Shown here one piece after another: positions 25,164-33,500 of a stretch of 64,000 nucleotides of DNA (the stretch's first letter is position 1; the number at the start of each line of letters is the position of its first letter). Made by a program: the position numbers and the translations under genes. The notes beneath the pieces are model-generated. The model worked only from the letters and a program-made list of their open reading frames with translations, searched no databases and was not told the DNA's origin. Origin of the DNA: Halospina sp040196175 (GTDB lineage: Bacteria; Pseudomonadota; Gammaproteobacteria; Pseudomonadales; Oleiphilaceae); contig NZ_JBEFNF010000002.1 of assembly GCF_040196175.1 (NCBI RefSeq), forward strand, positions 219,995 through 283,994, written 5' to 3'.

Positions 25164-27077
25164 TCAGGAATCCGCAGGTTCGACCAGCATGCGGCCTGCC
25201 ATTTCCATGTGCAGCGCGTGGCAGAACCAGTTGCAGTAGTACCAGTACACACCGGGTGAACCGGCTGTAAAGGTTATCGAGGAGGTCTGCTGCGGGTTGA
25301 CCTCCATGACAACGCCATGCCCTATGACGCAGAAACCGTGACTGACATCCTCAACGGTATCAACGTTAGTGATCGTCACGGTCACTTCATTGCCTTCCTT
25401 GACCCGGAACTCGGTCAGACCATAACGCGGTGCGGATGAGGTCATGTAGACGCGCACGTCATTGCCATCACGAATCACTTTGTTGTCCGATTCCACGTCG
25501 ATCCCGTCTTCTTTTGCACGACGGACCGTTTCCGCGAAGAAGGGGTCATCACGATCCCAGATCTGTTTCGTAGTGATCATATCGCGGGGCACGATCACCG
25601 TGTCGTGGGGTTCTGCGAAAGTCGGCGTGTCGTGCACCAGCTTCATCTCCTCGCCGGAGATATCAATCATCTGGTCGTTCTCCGGATGCAGCGGCCCTAC
25701 AGGGAGGAAGCGGTCCTTGGAGAACTTGTTCAGGGAGAATAGCCATTGGCCATCGGCGTCTTTGGACTCCGCCAGGCTCGCATGGTTATGCCCGGGCTGG
25801 TAGTGCACATCCAGCTTCTGGACGATGTAGTTCACATCCTCGCCGTTGTAGTGACGGACCGCCTTCTCCATGTTCCATTTGACGATCTGGCTGTCGATGA
25901 AGAGCGTGGTGTAGGCGTTGCCACGGCCGTCATAGGTCGTGTGCAGCGGCCCCAGGCCCAGTTCCGGCTCGGCTGCGATCACATCGCGTTCGTTCTCCAG
26001 GTTGCCGGCGAACAGGTCATCCAGTTTGCTGATATCGATCATGCTCGCGGTAGGCGACAGCTTGCCGGCAGCGATGAAATACTTGCCATCGGTTGAGGTA
26101 TTGCAGCCGTGCGGATTCTTGGGAATAGGCACATAACGTGTGACTTCGGTGCCATGCCGGCCATCAACAACCGGAACTTCGGAGTCACCAATGGTGGTGT
26201 AGTTACCATCCTTGACGGCCTGCTCGATGCGCTCGATGTTGAAGACAACCACCCAGTCCCGTTCGGAGCGCATCTTCTCGTTGAGCTTGACGCCCTTTTC
26301 CGAGTTGTAGCAGGTCGCTGCGGCGTACTTGCCGGTGTAGTCGGCATCCATGTTGTCGAGGTTGCCATCGACCATGACCTGCCAGGCTACTTCCATGGTT
26401 TCCCCGTCAATGGCGGTCCACAGACACCAGTAGTTGTCCGGATTGTCCAGATCCCGACCATCGTTGGGCTGCGGGATATGGAATTCACCATTGGCGAAGA
26501 CATAGCCGGTCTTGGGTGCTTTCTGCAGACGCAGGCCGTGGACTGACTGGACGTTGGGGACGCTCACCATTGCATCGGGCTTGAACACATCAAGGCGGAC
26601 ACGTGCCACGCGGGAGTTGGCCTTGTCGTTGACATACAGGTAACGGCCGTCGTGACTGCCATCGGTGTAGCTGAGGTGCGGATGGTGGGTGTCGCCGTTG
26701 GTAAATCTGTGGCTGTCGCCCATTATGCGCTTGGATTCGTTGGTCATCCCCCATCCAGTTGCACTGCAATGGTTGAACACCGGAACCCGCATGATTTCGC
26801 GCATGGAGGGAACACCATAGATGCGGATCTCACCAGACTGGCCACCACTCCAGAAGCCGTAGTAATCGTCCAGTTGCCCCAGCGGGACGTCTTTGCTTTT
26901 TGCCCCTTCAGCCGCCTGGGCTCCACCGGAGCCGCCCATCATCAGGGCTGTGCCGGTACCGCCGGTTACGCCGAGCGCCCCAACGGTCGCCGTGGCTCCC
27001 AGGAAAGAACGCCGTCCAGGATTTGCGACCTCTTCATTCTGGTCCGTGTTCTTAGGATCGTCATCACGCTTTGTCAT
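25164..27077 (-). CDS. nosZ: Nitrous oxide reductase, clade I (TAT-exported)
   Basis: This 637-residue periplasmic multicopper enzyme reduces N2O to N2. Residues 22-26 (RRSFL) form a twin-arginine signal, which places it in the TAT-exported clade I. The N-terminal seven-bladed propeller carries CuZ histidines, including GDTHHPHLSYTDG. The C-terminal cupredoxin has the complete CuA site: Cys615, Cys619, His623 and Met626 within CNWFCHALHMEM. It lies downstream of nosR with a 39-base gap. The tatABC genes needed for its export are present at about 47-49 kb. Confidence 0.97.
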   Translation of the reverse strand: MTKRDDDPKNTDQNEEVANPGRRSFLGATATVGALGVTGGTGTALMMGGSGGAQAAEGAKSKDVPLGQLDDYYGFWSGGQSGEIRIYGVPSMREIMRVPVFNHCSATGWGMTNESKRIMGDSHRFTNGDTHHPHLSYTDGSHDGRYLYVNDKANSRVARVRLDVFKPDAMVSVPNVQSVHGLRLQKAPKTGYVFANGEFHIPQPNDGRDLDNPDNYWCLWTAIDGETMEVAWQVMVDGNLDNMDADYTGKYAAATCYNSEKGVKLNEKMRSERDWVVVFNIERIEQAVKDGNYTTIGDSEVPVVDGRHGTEVTRYVPIPKNPHGCNTSTDGKYFIAAGKLSPTASMIDISKLDDLFAGNLENERDVIAAEPELGLGPLHTTYDGRGNAYTTLFIDSQIVKWNMEKAVRHYNGEDVNYIVQKLDVHYQPGHNHASLAESKDADGQWLFSLNKFSKDRFLPVGPLHPENDQMIDISGEEMKLVHDTPTFAEPHDTVIVPRDMITTKQIWDRDDPFFAETVRRAKEDGIDVESDNKVIRDGNDVRVYMTSSAPRYGLTEFRVKEGNEVTVTITNVDTVEDVSHGFCVIGHGVVMEVNPQQTSSITFTAGSPGVYWYYCNWFCHALHMEMAGRMLVEPADS

Positions 27078-27116
27078 AGTGTTGTGTCCCTTGCCTCTCT
27101 CTGGTTTTGGGGATAT

Positions 27117-29264
27117 CTAGCTGGTTACTTCAACAGCAGGTATCTGGTTCGTCTTATTTTTGCTGTCATCTGCGTCCGTGCGAGCCATTTTCTCGCGCTT
27201 CTTGCGCTTCTGGATCATGGGTGGGCACTTCTGGTTATCCCAGTAGGTGACCTGGCAGTCCAGGCAGTAATGGCATTCGTTGGGATTGATCCGGCCATCC
27301 GGATGGATGGCGCCAATCTCGCATTCGTTGGCGCAGATCTGGCAGGGCGATCCGCACTCCTTGTGCCGCTTAAGCCAATCGAAAAGCCGGATGCGGGCCG
27401 GAATGGCCAGACCCGCGCCAAGAGGGCACAGATAGCGGCAGTAGAATTTGTGATTGAAGATGCCAATCACCAGCAGCAGGGCGGCATAGAGCACAAAGCC
27501 CCACTCGCGCTGCCAGTGCAGGGTTACGGCGGTCTTGAACGGCTCCACTTCCGAGTACTGTTCCGCGGCACCGAGTGACTGCAGCGAGATGCCGAACAGC
27601 ACCAGCAGAATCAGGTACTTCAGTGCCCAGAGGCGCTCGTGTACGGCGAAGGGCACGTCGAACTGCGGTATTTTCAGCTTGCGGGCGGCGAGATTGATCA
27701 GCTCCTGCATGGCGCCAAAGGGGCAGAGCCAGCCACAGAATACACCCCGGCCCCAGAACAGAAGCGTAGCGGCTACGAAGCTCCACATGATGAACATCAT
27801 CGGGTCCATCAGGAAGGTGGTCCAGCTGAAGTCGGTGAACACAGCGTTGGTGAAGGTGAAGATGTTCACCACCGAGAGCTGGGCCAGGGCATACCAGCCG
27901 ATGAACACCACCGTGTAGATCAGGAAGCCGATGCGCAGCGGATGCAGCAGGCGCGGGCGCTTGGCAAGCCAGTCCTGGAACAGCAGGATGAAGACGAGCA
28001 GACCAAGGCCGGCCCCCAGGACCCCGATCTGGATCTGGCGATCCTGCCAGACAGAGACCCAGAGCGGCTGATCACTCCCATCGCTGAGTGCCTTGCGTTC
28101 GGGGATATTGAACCATTCCTGAACCGGTTGATAGTCAAGCGTGAAGTTGACGAAGGTGGAGTCCAGCGCACCGTACTGGCGCCGGACCCGCAACTGCAGT
28201 TCCCAGGGAGCAGCCGGATCAAACCGGTTTTGCTCGCGCACAATGAAAATGTCTTTTTCCGAGATAGTGGGTGTGTCTTCCAGCGCGAAATCCGGTGCGC
28301 GCACCAGGTCGCTGTCGCGGAACTGGATGGAACTGTCCCGCTGATTGATCTGGATGCGGTCAAATATGCCGCCCCGGACAAAGCCCGTGCCCTTGAAGGA
28401 ATAACGACCGTCGGCCATCAGCATGATGGCGTGTTCGCCGTCCTCCAGGCGGTCCATAAGCTGGTTGTAATGCTCCTGCCCCAGCAGATTACGCCCGGTG
28501 GTGGGGGTGTTCAGGTAGGTCGCGTAGAGGTTGATAAAGGTGTCATCCCGTGCTCTTTTCGGCGCTTTATCAACGTCTTCCGCCTCGGTGCCCTCGAAGG
28601 CATCATCCACTTGCCCCCGTGTAAGGTGGCGTTTGCTGATGGCGCCCTGCTCGCGCAGCGTTTCCCAGCCGGCCTGCTCATAGGTGTTCGTTTTTACCGT
28701 CGCCGGCTCGCGGACATCCACGGCATCCTCAGCAACCAGGCCATGGCTGACAGCAGCCTTGCGGGCAGCGCGCATGATGGTGTCGCCCATCACAACCACG
28801 GTGACCGTGGCACCAGATACCGCATCCACGTAGTCGTAGCCTTCGCGCCGGCTCGAGGAGAGGCCGACCCGCATGCGGTCATGGATGGATTTGCCCACGT
28901 ATTGGTCGACGAACTCATCCATCTTTTTTTCTGGAATGCCGGTGAGAACAATGGGTTCCGAGTGTTCGAGGATCTCACCGCCAATAATTTCGCCCTCGCC
29001 GTTAAGCCCGATGCGCATGTTGACCGGCTTGCCGGAGTAGGCGGGGATGGGCGCGTAGTCCACGGTTTCGAAAACCAGTCCGGCCAGCTCGCCATCCTGA
29101 TAGACGCCCATCGCTGGCTTGTCTCCGGACATGGCGCCAACGCGGTCCGCGTCCGGGAAAAAGGCTTTCGCTTCCTCCTTTCCGGTTTCGCTGACGGCGT
29201 TCAGGGAGAAAACGGTTGCGACCAGGCCCAGCAGGAAAGACTGAAGAAGACGCTGGATCATCAT
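27117..29264 (-). CDS. nosR: NosR, membrane flavo-iron-sulfur protein required for N2O reduction
   Basis: This 715-residue inner-membrane protein is needed for nos expression and NosZ activity, probably as an electron donor. A signal segment is followed by a periplasmic FMN-binding domain with SGATVT (150-155), where the threonine carries covalent flavin. Several membrane spans follow (about 395-620). Cytoplasmic cysteine motifs include FCGWLCPFGA, CRYLCPLGAG and a ferredoxin-like pair (CQICANECEIG, CHYCLDCQ). It is the first gene of the cluster, with a possible FNR-type site about 70 bases upstream. No nosX/apbE flavin transferase gene is present in the window. Confidence 0.96.
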   Translation of the reverse strand: MMIQRLLQSFLLGLVATVFSLNAVSETGKEEAKAFFPDADRVGAMSGDKPAMGVYQDGELAGLVFETVDYAPIPAYSGKPVNMRIGLNGEGEIIGGEILEHSEPIVLTGIPEKKMDEFVDQYVGKSIHDRMRVGLSSSRREGYDYVDAVSGATVTVVVMGDTIMRAARKAAVSHGLVAEDAVDVREPATVKTNTYEQAGWETLREQGAISKRHLTRGQVDDAFEGTEAEDVDKAPKRARDDTFINLYATYLNTPTTGRNLLGQEHYNQLMDRLEDGEHAIMLMADGRYSFKGTGFVRGGIFDRIQINQRDSSIQFRDSDLVRAPDFALEDTPTISEKDIFIVREQNRFDPAAPWELQLRVRRQYGALDSTFVNFTLDYQPVQEWFNIPERKALSDGSDQPLWVSVWQDRQIQIGVLGAGLGLLVFILLFQDWLAKRPRLLHPLRIGFLIYTVVFIGWYALAQLSVVNIFTFTNAVFTDFSWTTFLMDPMMFIMWSFVAATLLFWGRGVFCGWLCPFGAMQELINLAARKLKIPQFDVPFAVHERLWALKYLILLVLFGISLQSLGAAEQYSEVEPFKTAVTLHWQREWGFVLYAALLLVIGIFNHKFYCRYLCPLGAGLAIPARIRLFDWLKRHKECGSPCQICANECEIGAIHPDGRINPNECHYCLDCQVTYWDNQKCPPMIQKRKKREKMARTDADDSKNKTNQIPAVEVTS

Positions 29265-29330
29265 AGGGGTGAACTCCGGGACAATCGCCTATTGGTAACG
29301 ATACAGTGACACTGAACAATTGCAGGCTCA

Positions 29331-29344
29331 TTGATTTAAGCCAA
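29331..29344 (-). promoter_or_regulatory. Candidate FNR/DNR-type box upstream of nosR
   Basis: TTGATTTAAGCCAA matches the FNR/DNR consensus TTGAT-N4-ATCAA at eight of ten informative positions. Its centre is about 73 bases upstream of the nosR start. A site at -41.5 would put the transcription start near 29296, with CTGTATC (29306-29300) at about the -10 position. Oxygen or nitric oxide control of nosR through such a site is common, but here it is inferred. Confidence 0.45.
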
Positions 29345-29412
29345 TAAATGATGCTTTTTATATGAACTAATATAGCTGGGCGGGATTTTTTGACAAATTA
29401 CGGGGTTAATAA

Positions 29413-29748
29413 ATGAGTGACGCATCAGATGTTGCCAAGGTCTTCAACCAATCGCGGATTCTGGGTGCCAGACGGCTTGTGGCTGAATACAACTTCCGGC
29501 TGGAAGGCATCCTGACGCCGATCCGGATCTGGATTTACGAGGGCATAACGGGGGACTGGGTGGAGGCCGAGCAGGACTATTTTCTGCAGGCACCGGGCAT
29601 GAAGGAGCCGGCAGTACCGGAAAGCGCCCGGTATGCGACTGCCGAGGAAGCTCTGAGGGAGATTGTCGGCGGTTTTCGTGAAGGCTATGAGCAGGCAGTA
29701 AAAGCAGGTTATGAACCGGACAGCGACTGGCTGATGCCCGGCTACTGA
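29413..29748 (+). CDS. Conserved-looking hypothetical protein divergent from nosR
   Basis: I do not recognise this 111-residue protein. It is soluble and acidic, has no signal peptide, membrane span or cysteine, and is rich in aromatic and charged residues. It includes FRLEGILTPIRIWIYEGITGDWVEAEQDYF (about 28-57) in two blocks of likely beta structure and a helical C-terminal part (YATAEEALREIVGGFREGY). The ATG follows a GGGG-containing site at suitable spacing. It shares the 148-base region with nosR in divergent orientation, so it could share its regulation. Its 3' end overlaps the convergent esterase gene by seven bases. Confidence 0.65.
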   Translation: MSDASDVAKVFNQSRILGARRLVAEYNFRLEGILTPIRIWIYEGITGDWVEAEQDYFLQAPGMKEPAVPESARYATAEEALREIVGGFREGYEQAVKAGYEPDSDWLMPGY

Positions 29749-30440
29749 TCCTCGAGGCTGGCAGCTACGCCCTGCTCTTGGAGTCTTGCCAGGAGCCACT
29801 GATCGATAATGGCAATGGTGTCCATGCTGATTTCATGGCCCAGTGGTAGGGTATGCCAGTCAACAGGTAGGCCCTGGGCCCGCAGGCGGTCCCTGTTGGC
29901 TTCGGCCTCCTGGAGGGAGATGGTTGCATCCTCAGTGCCATGGATCATCAGTACGGGCGTGGTGGCATTGGCCGGGTGGATCCGGTTGGCAAGGTCGTCC
30001 GGATTGAGCAACTCCCCGGAGAGCACCACGATACCCGCCAGCGGGTGGGGGTGCTGGAGGCCGGTGTACAGTGCCAGTGCCGCGCCCTGGGAAAACCCAC
30101 CCATGATGATCTTCGAGGACGGGATGGCGTTGTGCTGCTCGCTATCAAGGAGTGCTGTCAGCTGATTGTGCGTCTCGGCAAGGCTTTCAGGATCGGGTTC
30201 GTCTGAATCCGGTGCGATGCCATCATACCAGGCCCGACCCATGCGGTTACCCAGTGCTGTAAGCCGGCGTAACGTGGCATTGGGGGCCACGTAGCGCAAT
30301 CCGAGCGCTCTGGAGTCAGTGAGGTTCTTGAAGATCGGGATCAGATCCTCGGAGCTGGCACCCTGGCCGTGGAGCCACAATGTAGTGGCGTGGATGGTCC
30401 GTCGCGTATGGATTTCCAGCGTATCGTTGGATTCGTGCAT
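29742..30440 (-). CDS. Carboxylesterase/phospholipase family alpha/beta hydrolase
   Basis: This 232-residue cytosolic serine hydrolase belongs to the Abhydrolase_2 group that includes acyl-protein thioesterase-like carboxylesterases. It has an oxyanion region at TLWLHGQGASSEDL (about 20-33), the nucleophile elbow GGFSQGAALALYTG (about 113-126), the aspartate in PVLMIHGTEDATIS (about 161-174) and the catalytic histidine in LPLGHEIS. The length is usual for the family. Physiological substrates of these enzymes are mostly short-chain esters or acylated proteins. It is monocistronic as far as can be seen. Confidence 0.9.
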   Translation of the reverse strand: MHESNDTLEIHTRRTIHATTLWLHGQGASSEDLIPIFKNLTDSRALGLRYVAPNATLRRLTALGNRMGRAWYDGIAPDSDEPDPESLAETHNQLTALLDSEQHNAIPSSKIIMGGFSQGAALALYTGLQHPHPLAGIVVLSGELLNPDDLANRIHPANATTPVLMIHGTEDATISLQEAEANRDRLRAQGLPVDWHTLPLGHEISMDTIAIIDQWLLARLQEQGVAASLEDQ

Positions 30441-30510
30441 TGGGCTTCCCCGGTCACGGTGACTGCGGGGTAAGATTACCTGTATTCAGGATGAATGTTA
30501 AGGGTCCGGG

Positions 30511-30539
30511 TATTAAAAAGCCGGCCCCGGAGGGCCGGC
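30511..30539 (-). terminator. Intrinsic terminator of the TonB-dependent receptor gene
   Basis: GCCGGCCC (30520-30527) pairs with GGGCCGGC (30532-30539) around a CGGA loop. On the minus strand the stem is followed by CTTTTTAATA, a good T-tract, 28 bases after the receptor stop codon. Confidence 0.85.
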
Positions 30540-30567
30540 AACTCTCGAGAGAGGCACGAGAGAAAAA

Positions 30568-32544
30568 TCAGAATTCGGTTGTGAGATTGGCCCAGAGGGT
30601 ACGGCCCGGTTCGTTGATGGGGCCATTACTGGCACCGAGATCCGCGGAACCGCGCTGGATGTGTTCCGCATAGCGTCGATCAAAGGCGTTGTCGATGCCG
30701 GCACTCAGGCGGGCCTGCTCGAAAAGCTGCATTCCGCCATAAACGGAAAAAGTGGCGAACCCAGGTGTTTCCCGGGTATCCAGGCTGTAAATGGTGCCGC
30801 TGCCTTCATCCACGCGGTCTTGACGTGCGACGCCACGCCACTGCATACCGGCGGAGTAGCCGCCACGCCTGTAGTCGAGCCCCAGGGTGCCTTCCAGGGG
30901 CGGCGTCTGGGCCAGTGGTTCGTTATCGCTGTCATTGGTGCTGCGGGTCCAGGCAAGGGTGGAATTAAAGGTCAGCGCAGGCGTCAGGGAGACCGCCATA
31001 TCGGCTTCAACGCCCCGCGTGGTCGCGTCCACGTTACGGGCGTTACCGCCACCGTTGGTGATCAGGATGTAGTCATCGTACTGTCCGTAGAATACGGCGA
31101 TGGTGCCTTCGACCCGCTTGTGGCTCAGCGAGATGCCGGTATCCACCTGGGTAAGGGTCTCGTTGCCAATACCGAAGTCCCTGTCACGCTCCCAGAAATC
31201 CGGCGCGCGCTCGGAGCGCCCCAGCCCGGCATAAAGATTGATGGGTAGATCCTGCAACGCCACTTCGTAGCGGCCAAAGCTGCTCCACTGGGTGCGGTCG
31301 TCGGTTTCACCCTCGCGCGCGCCCCCGTAGTCTGCGATCAGTGCCTCGGCCTCGTGGTAATCGCCGCGCACGCCCAGGGTCAGCCATGAATTGGCGCCCA
31401 CTTGCCGTTCCATGTCTGCAAAAAGACCCATATCGGAAAACTCGGCCGTTTCCGGGGCTGCTTCACCTCTGAACTTGGCGCCAGCCAGGGGGTTGCCCAT
31501 TGTCATGATAGGGCCGCTGTCGGCATGCTCGCTGATGGAAAAGTCCAGTCCGGCTTGGATTTCAGTCCGGGAGGACAGGTCCATGTCGGCGCTCACGCGC
31601 CCTCCCATGGTAGTGCGTTCCACAAGGCGCGCCATGGCCATCTTTCCCGGAGGATTCCTCAGGCGGAAATTGTCCATGACGTGGTTAACGTCGTTGTAAT
31701 AGAAGTTGGCCTCGATCCGGGGGAGCCAGCCGGTAAGGTTGTCCCGGGATCCGGACAACCGGTAGCTGGTTCGATCAAACTCGGTGCCGTCCATCCGACG
31801 GTCGTCGTAGGCGGCTTCGGCGTTACTGCGGTCGTAACTGAGCTCAAGCTCGCTATCATTGCCAGGCGTCCAGCCTGCGATGGCGCTCGTGCTCCAGCGC
31901 TCGTGCTCGGAATGGACGGATTCACCGCCGCCGTCCTCATAATCGTCCTGTGTTGAGAGCGTCCCGATGAAGCGGGCGTAACCATCCTCATCCCCGGTAG
32001 TGATGTTGGTGGCCATGTCATTGCGTGCGTGGCTGCCGGCCGTGAAACTTGCGAACCCATTGGTTGTGGGTTCTGAAAAATCCGGTGTGTCACGCTCAAA
32101 GCGAACGCTTCCCGCGGTGGCAGGGCCATAACGGACACTCTGGGGGCCTTTGGTAACGCTTACCCGGTCATAGGACTGGGGGAATATGTAGGCCGTCGGC
32201 GGGTCCATGCGGCTCGGGCATCCGCCAGGTATGGCGCCTCCATTCACCGAGATGTTGAGCCTGGAGCCGCCCAGGCCCCGCAGGACCGGTTCGCCGCTGG
32301 TTCCTCCCTTACGGCTGACATTGAAACCAGTGATCGATTCCAGATAGGCGCCGCCGTCCTGGGCTGGGAGTGAGGCGTGCGGTTGGCGGGGATCGGTTGT
32401 GACCTCATAGGGTGTGTCCATCGAGGAGGTTGTGACCACGAGTGGTTCCAGGGTCATGTTCTGGGCACTTGCAGCTGTGGCGCCCATAAGCAGGCTGGCT
32501 GTCACCAGGGGTGTGGTGCGCGGCCTGTAAGGCTTATGTATCAT
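30568..32544 (-). CDS. TonB-dependent copper receptor (OprC/NosA type)
   Basis: This 658-residue outer-membrane receptor has a signal peptide (about 1-28), a plug domain beginning LEPLVVTTSS, the family signature PVLRGLGGSRLNI and a C-terminal beta-barrel ending in an aromatic residue (LTTEF). It carries a CxxxM (Cys109, Met113) and an HxM (His288, Met290) at nearly the spacing described for the copper site of Pseudomonas OprC, whose homologue NosA is linked to N2O reduction. I infer high-affinity copper uptake for NosZ and oxidases. The gene has its own terminator and a 233-base upstream region containing a dyad and a G10 tract. Confidence 0.88.
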   Translation of the reverse strand: MIHKPYRPRTTPLVTASLLMGATAASAQNMTLEPLVVTTSSMDTPYEVTTDPRQPHASLPAQDGGAYLESITGFNVSRKGGTSGEPVLRGLGGSRLNISVNGGAIPGGCPSRMDPPTAYIFPQSYDRVSVTKGPQSVRYGPATAGSVRFERDTPDFSEPTTNGFASFTAGSHARNDMATNITTGDEDGYARFIGTLSTQDDYEDGGGESVHSEHERWSTSAIAGWTPGNDSELELSYDRSNAEAAYDDRRMDGTEFDRTSYRLSGSRDNLTGWLPRIEANFYYNDVNHVMDNFRLRNPPGKMAMARLVERTTMGGRVSADMDLSSRTEIQAGLDFSISEHADSGPIMTMGNPLAGAKFRGEAAPETAEFSDMGLFADMERQVGANSWLTLGVRGDYHEAEALIADYGGAREGETDDRTQWSSFGRYEVALQDLPINLYAGLGRSERAPDFWERDRDFGIGNETLTQVDTGISLSHKRVEGTIAVFYGQYDDYILITNGGGNARNVDATTRGVEADMAVSLTPALTFNSTLAWTRSTNDSDNEPLAQTPPLEGTLGLDYRRGGYSAGMQWRGVARQDRVDEGSGTIYSLDTRETPGFATFSVYGGMQLFEQARLSAGIDNAFDRRYAEHIQRGSADLGASNGPINEPGRTLWANLTTEF

Positions 32545-32660
32545 CGAGTGCTCCGTGAGGTTGATTATCTCTGTGGCCTTTCGGTCGCAAGATGCGGGCC
32601 AGTTCCGCCAGCTTAGAGAAGCGCTTTCAGGCCTCTGTAATGACAGTATTTTTTTAAGGT

Positions 32661-32681
32661 CTCAGTTGGCATCTCACTGAG
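32661..32681. promoter_or_regulatory. Inverted repeat in the copper-receptor upstream region
   Basis: CTCAGT and ACTGAG arms (32661-32666 and 32676-32681) are separated by nine bases, about 120 bases upstream of the receptor start. Size and spacing fit a dimeric repressor operator, but no known consensus was recognised. Confidence 0.3.
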
Positions 32682-32688
32682 GCGGAGC

Positions 32689-32698
32689 GGGGGGGGGG
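32689..32698. repeat. Homopolymeric tract of ten G residues
   Basis: A run of ten G lies between the divergent copper-receptor and SafE-like genes. Such tracts are prone to slippage and sequencing error. It could alter promoter spacing for either gene. Confidence 0.8.
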
Positions 32699-32777
32699 TG
32701 TGAAATGCCCGGGTGACTGTGTGATTTCACGCAGTTGTTGATATTCCTTAAGTCGCCAGCCGCGGGAGCTGTTTAGA

Positions 32778-33458
32778 ATGTGGTGGACGGACTGGGCAAC
32801 GGCGTTTGTATTGGGGGTAGTCAGCAGCACCCACTGCGTGGGGATGTGCGGTGGCATTGTGGGGGCTCTGACCTACAGCCTGGCGCCGGAGATCCGGGGT
32901 AGTCGTTCGCATTTTGTGCTGTTCAGCCTGCATTATCATCTGGGCCGCATTAGCAGCTATATGCTGGCCGGCGCCCTGGTGGCCGGGGGAGCGGCAGTGT
33001 TTCAGGAGCTGGCCGGTGCTGGTAGTGCCCTGGTGATGCGCACAGTGGGGGCAATGTTTCTGGTGGCGCTGGGGGTCTACATTGGCGGCTGGTTCCCCCG
33101 TTTCGCGTGGATCGAGTCAATGGGGCGTCCACTGTGGCGGTGGCTGGAGCCGATTGGTCGTCGCCTTCTGCCGGTACGCTCACTGCCCCAGGCCTTTGGC
33201 TTTGGACTTGTCTGGGGCTGGCTGCCCTGTGGTTTGGTGTATTCGGCGCTGGTCTACAGTCTGAGTACCGGGTCCGTGTGGCAGGGGATGGGGGTTATGC
33301 TGTTCTTCGGGCTGGGGACGATTCCCACGCTGCTTCTGGTGGGGTTCATGGCGGAACGGGTGAGCCGTGTTATGGCCAACCCGCTGTTCCGTCAGGTCGC
33401 GGGTGTGCTCATTGTGGTGCTGGCGTTGGTGCCGCTGGCACTGGTGCGGGCGCACTAA
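32778..33458 (+). CDS. SafE/UreH-like heavy-metal-related membrane protein
   Basis: This 226-residue inner-membrane protein with about six spans belongs to the sulfite exporter TauE/SafE superfamily, in the branch seen near ccoNOPQ and copper ATPases. The first span ends in the hallmark SSTHCVGMCGGIVGAL (about 16-31), whose cysteines can bind a metal, and a matching GWLPCGLVYSALVYSLS segment follows near 146-162. Related genes are often linked to cytochrome oxidase maturation and copper handling. A GGGAG site lies about ten bases before ATG 32778. It is divergent from the copper receptor, and the sigma-54 activator follows after 42 bases. Confidence 0.8.
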   Translation: MWWTDWATAFVLGVVSSTHCVGMCGGIVGALTYSLAPEIRGSRSHFVLFSLHYHLGRISSYMLAGALVAGGAAVFQELAGAGSALVMRTVGAMFLVALGVYIGGWFPRFAWIESMGRPLWRWLEPIGRRLLPVRSLPQAFGFGLVWGWLPCGLVYSALVYSLSTGSVWQGMGVMLFFGLGTIPTLLLVGFMAERVSRVMANPLFRQVAGVLIVVLALVPLALVRAH

Positions 33459-33500
33459 GCGCGTGCATGGCATCAGGGGTTTTCATGGGTTTGCGTCAGG

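Noticed and set aside
27639..29309. Open frame of about 556 codons on the plus strand opposite nosR
   Set aside because: It is the mirror of the NosR codon pattern, with no recognisable domain and no ribosome site; nosR on the other strand is certain.
32738..32751. TTGAT-N4-CTTAA, an FNR-like sequence before the SafE-like gene
   Set aside because: Two mismatches, and the centre is only about 33 bases from the start codon, so activation from -41.5 would begin inside the gene.
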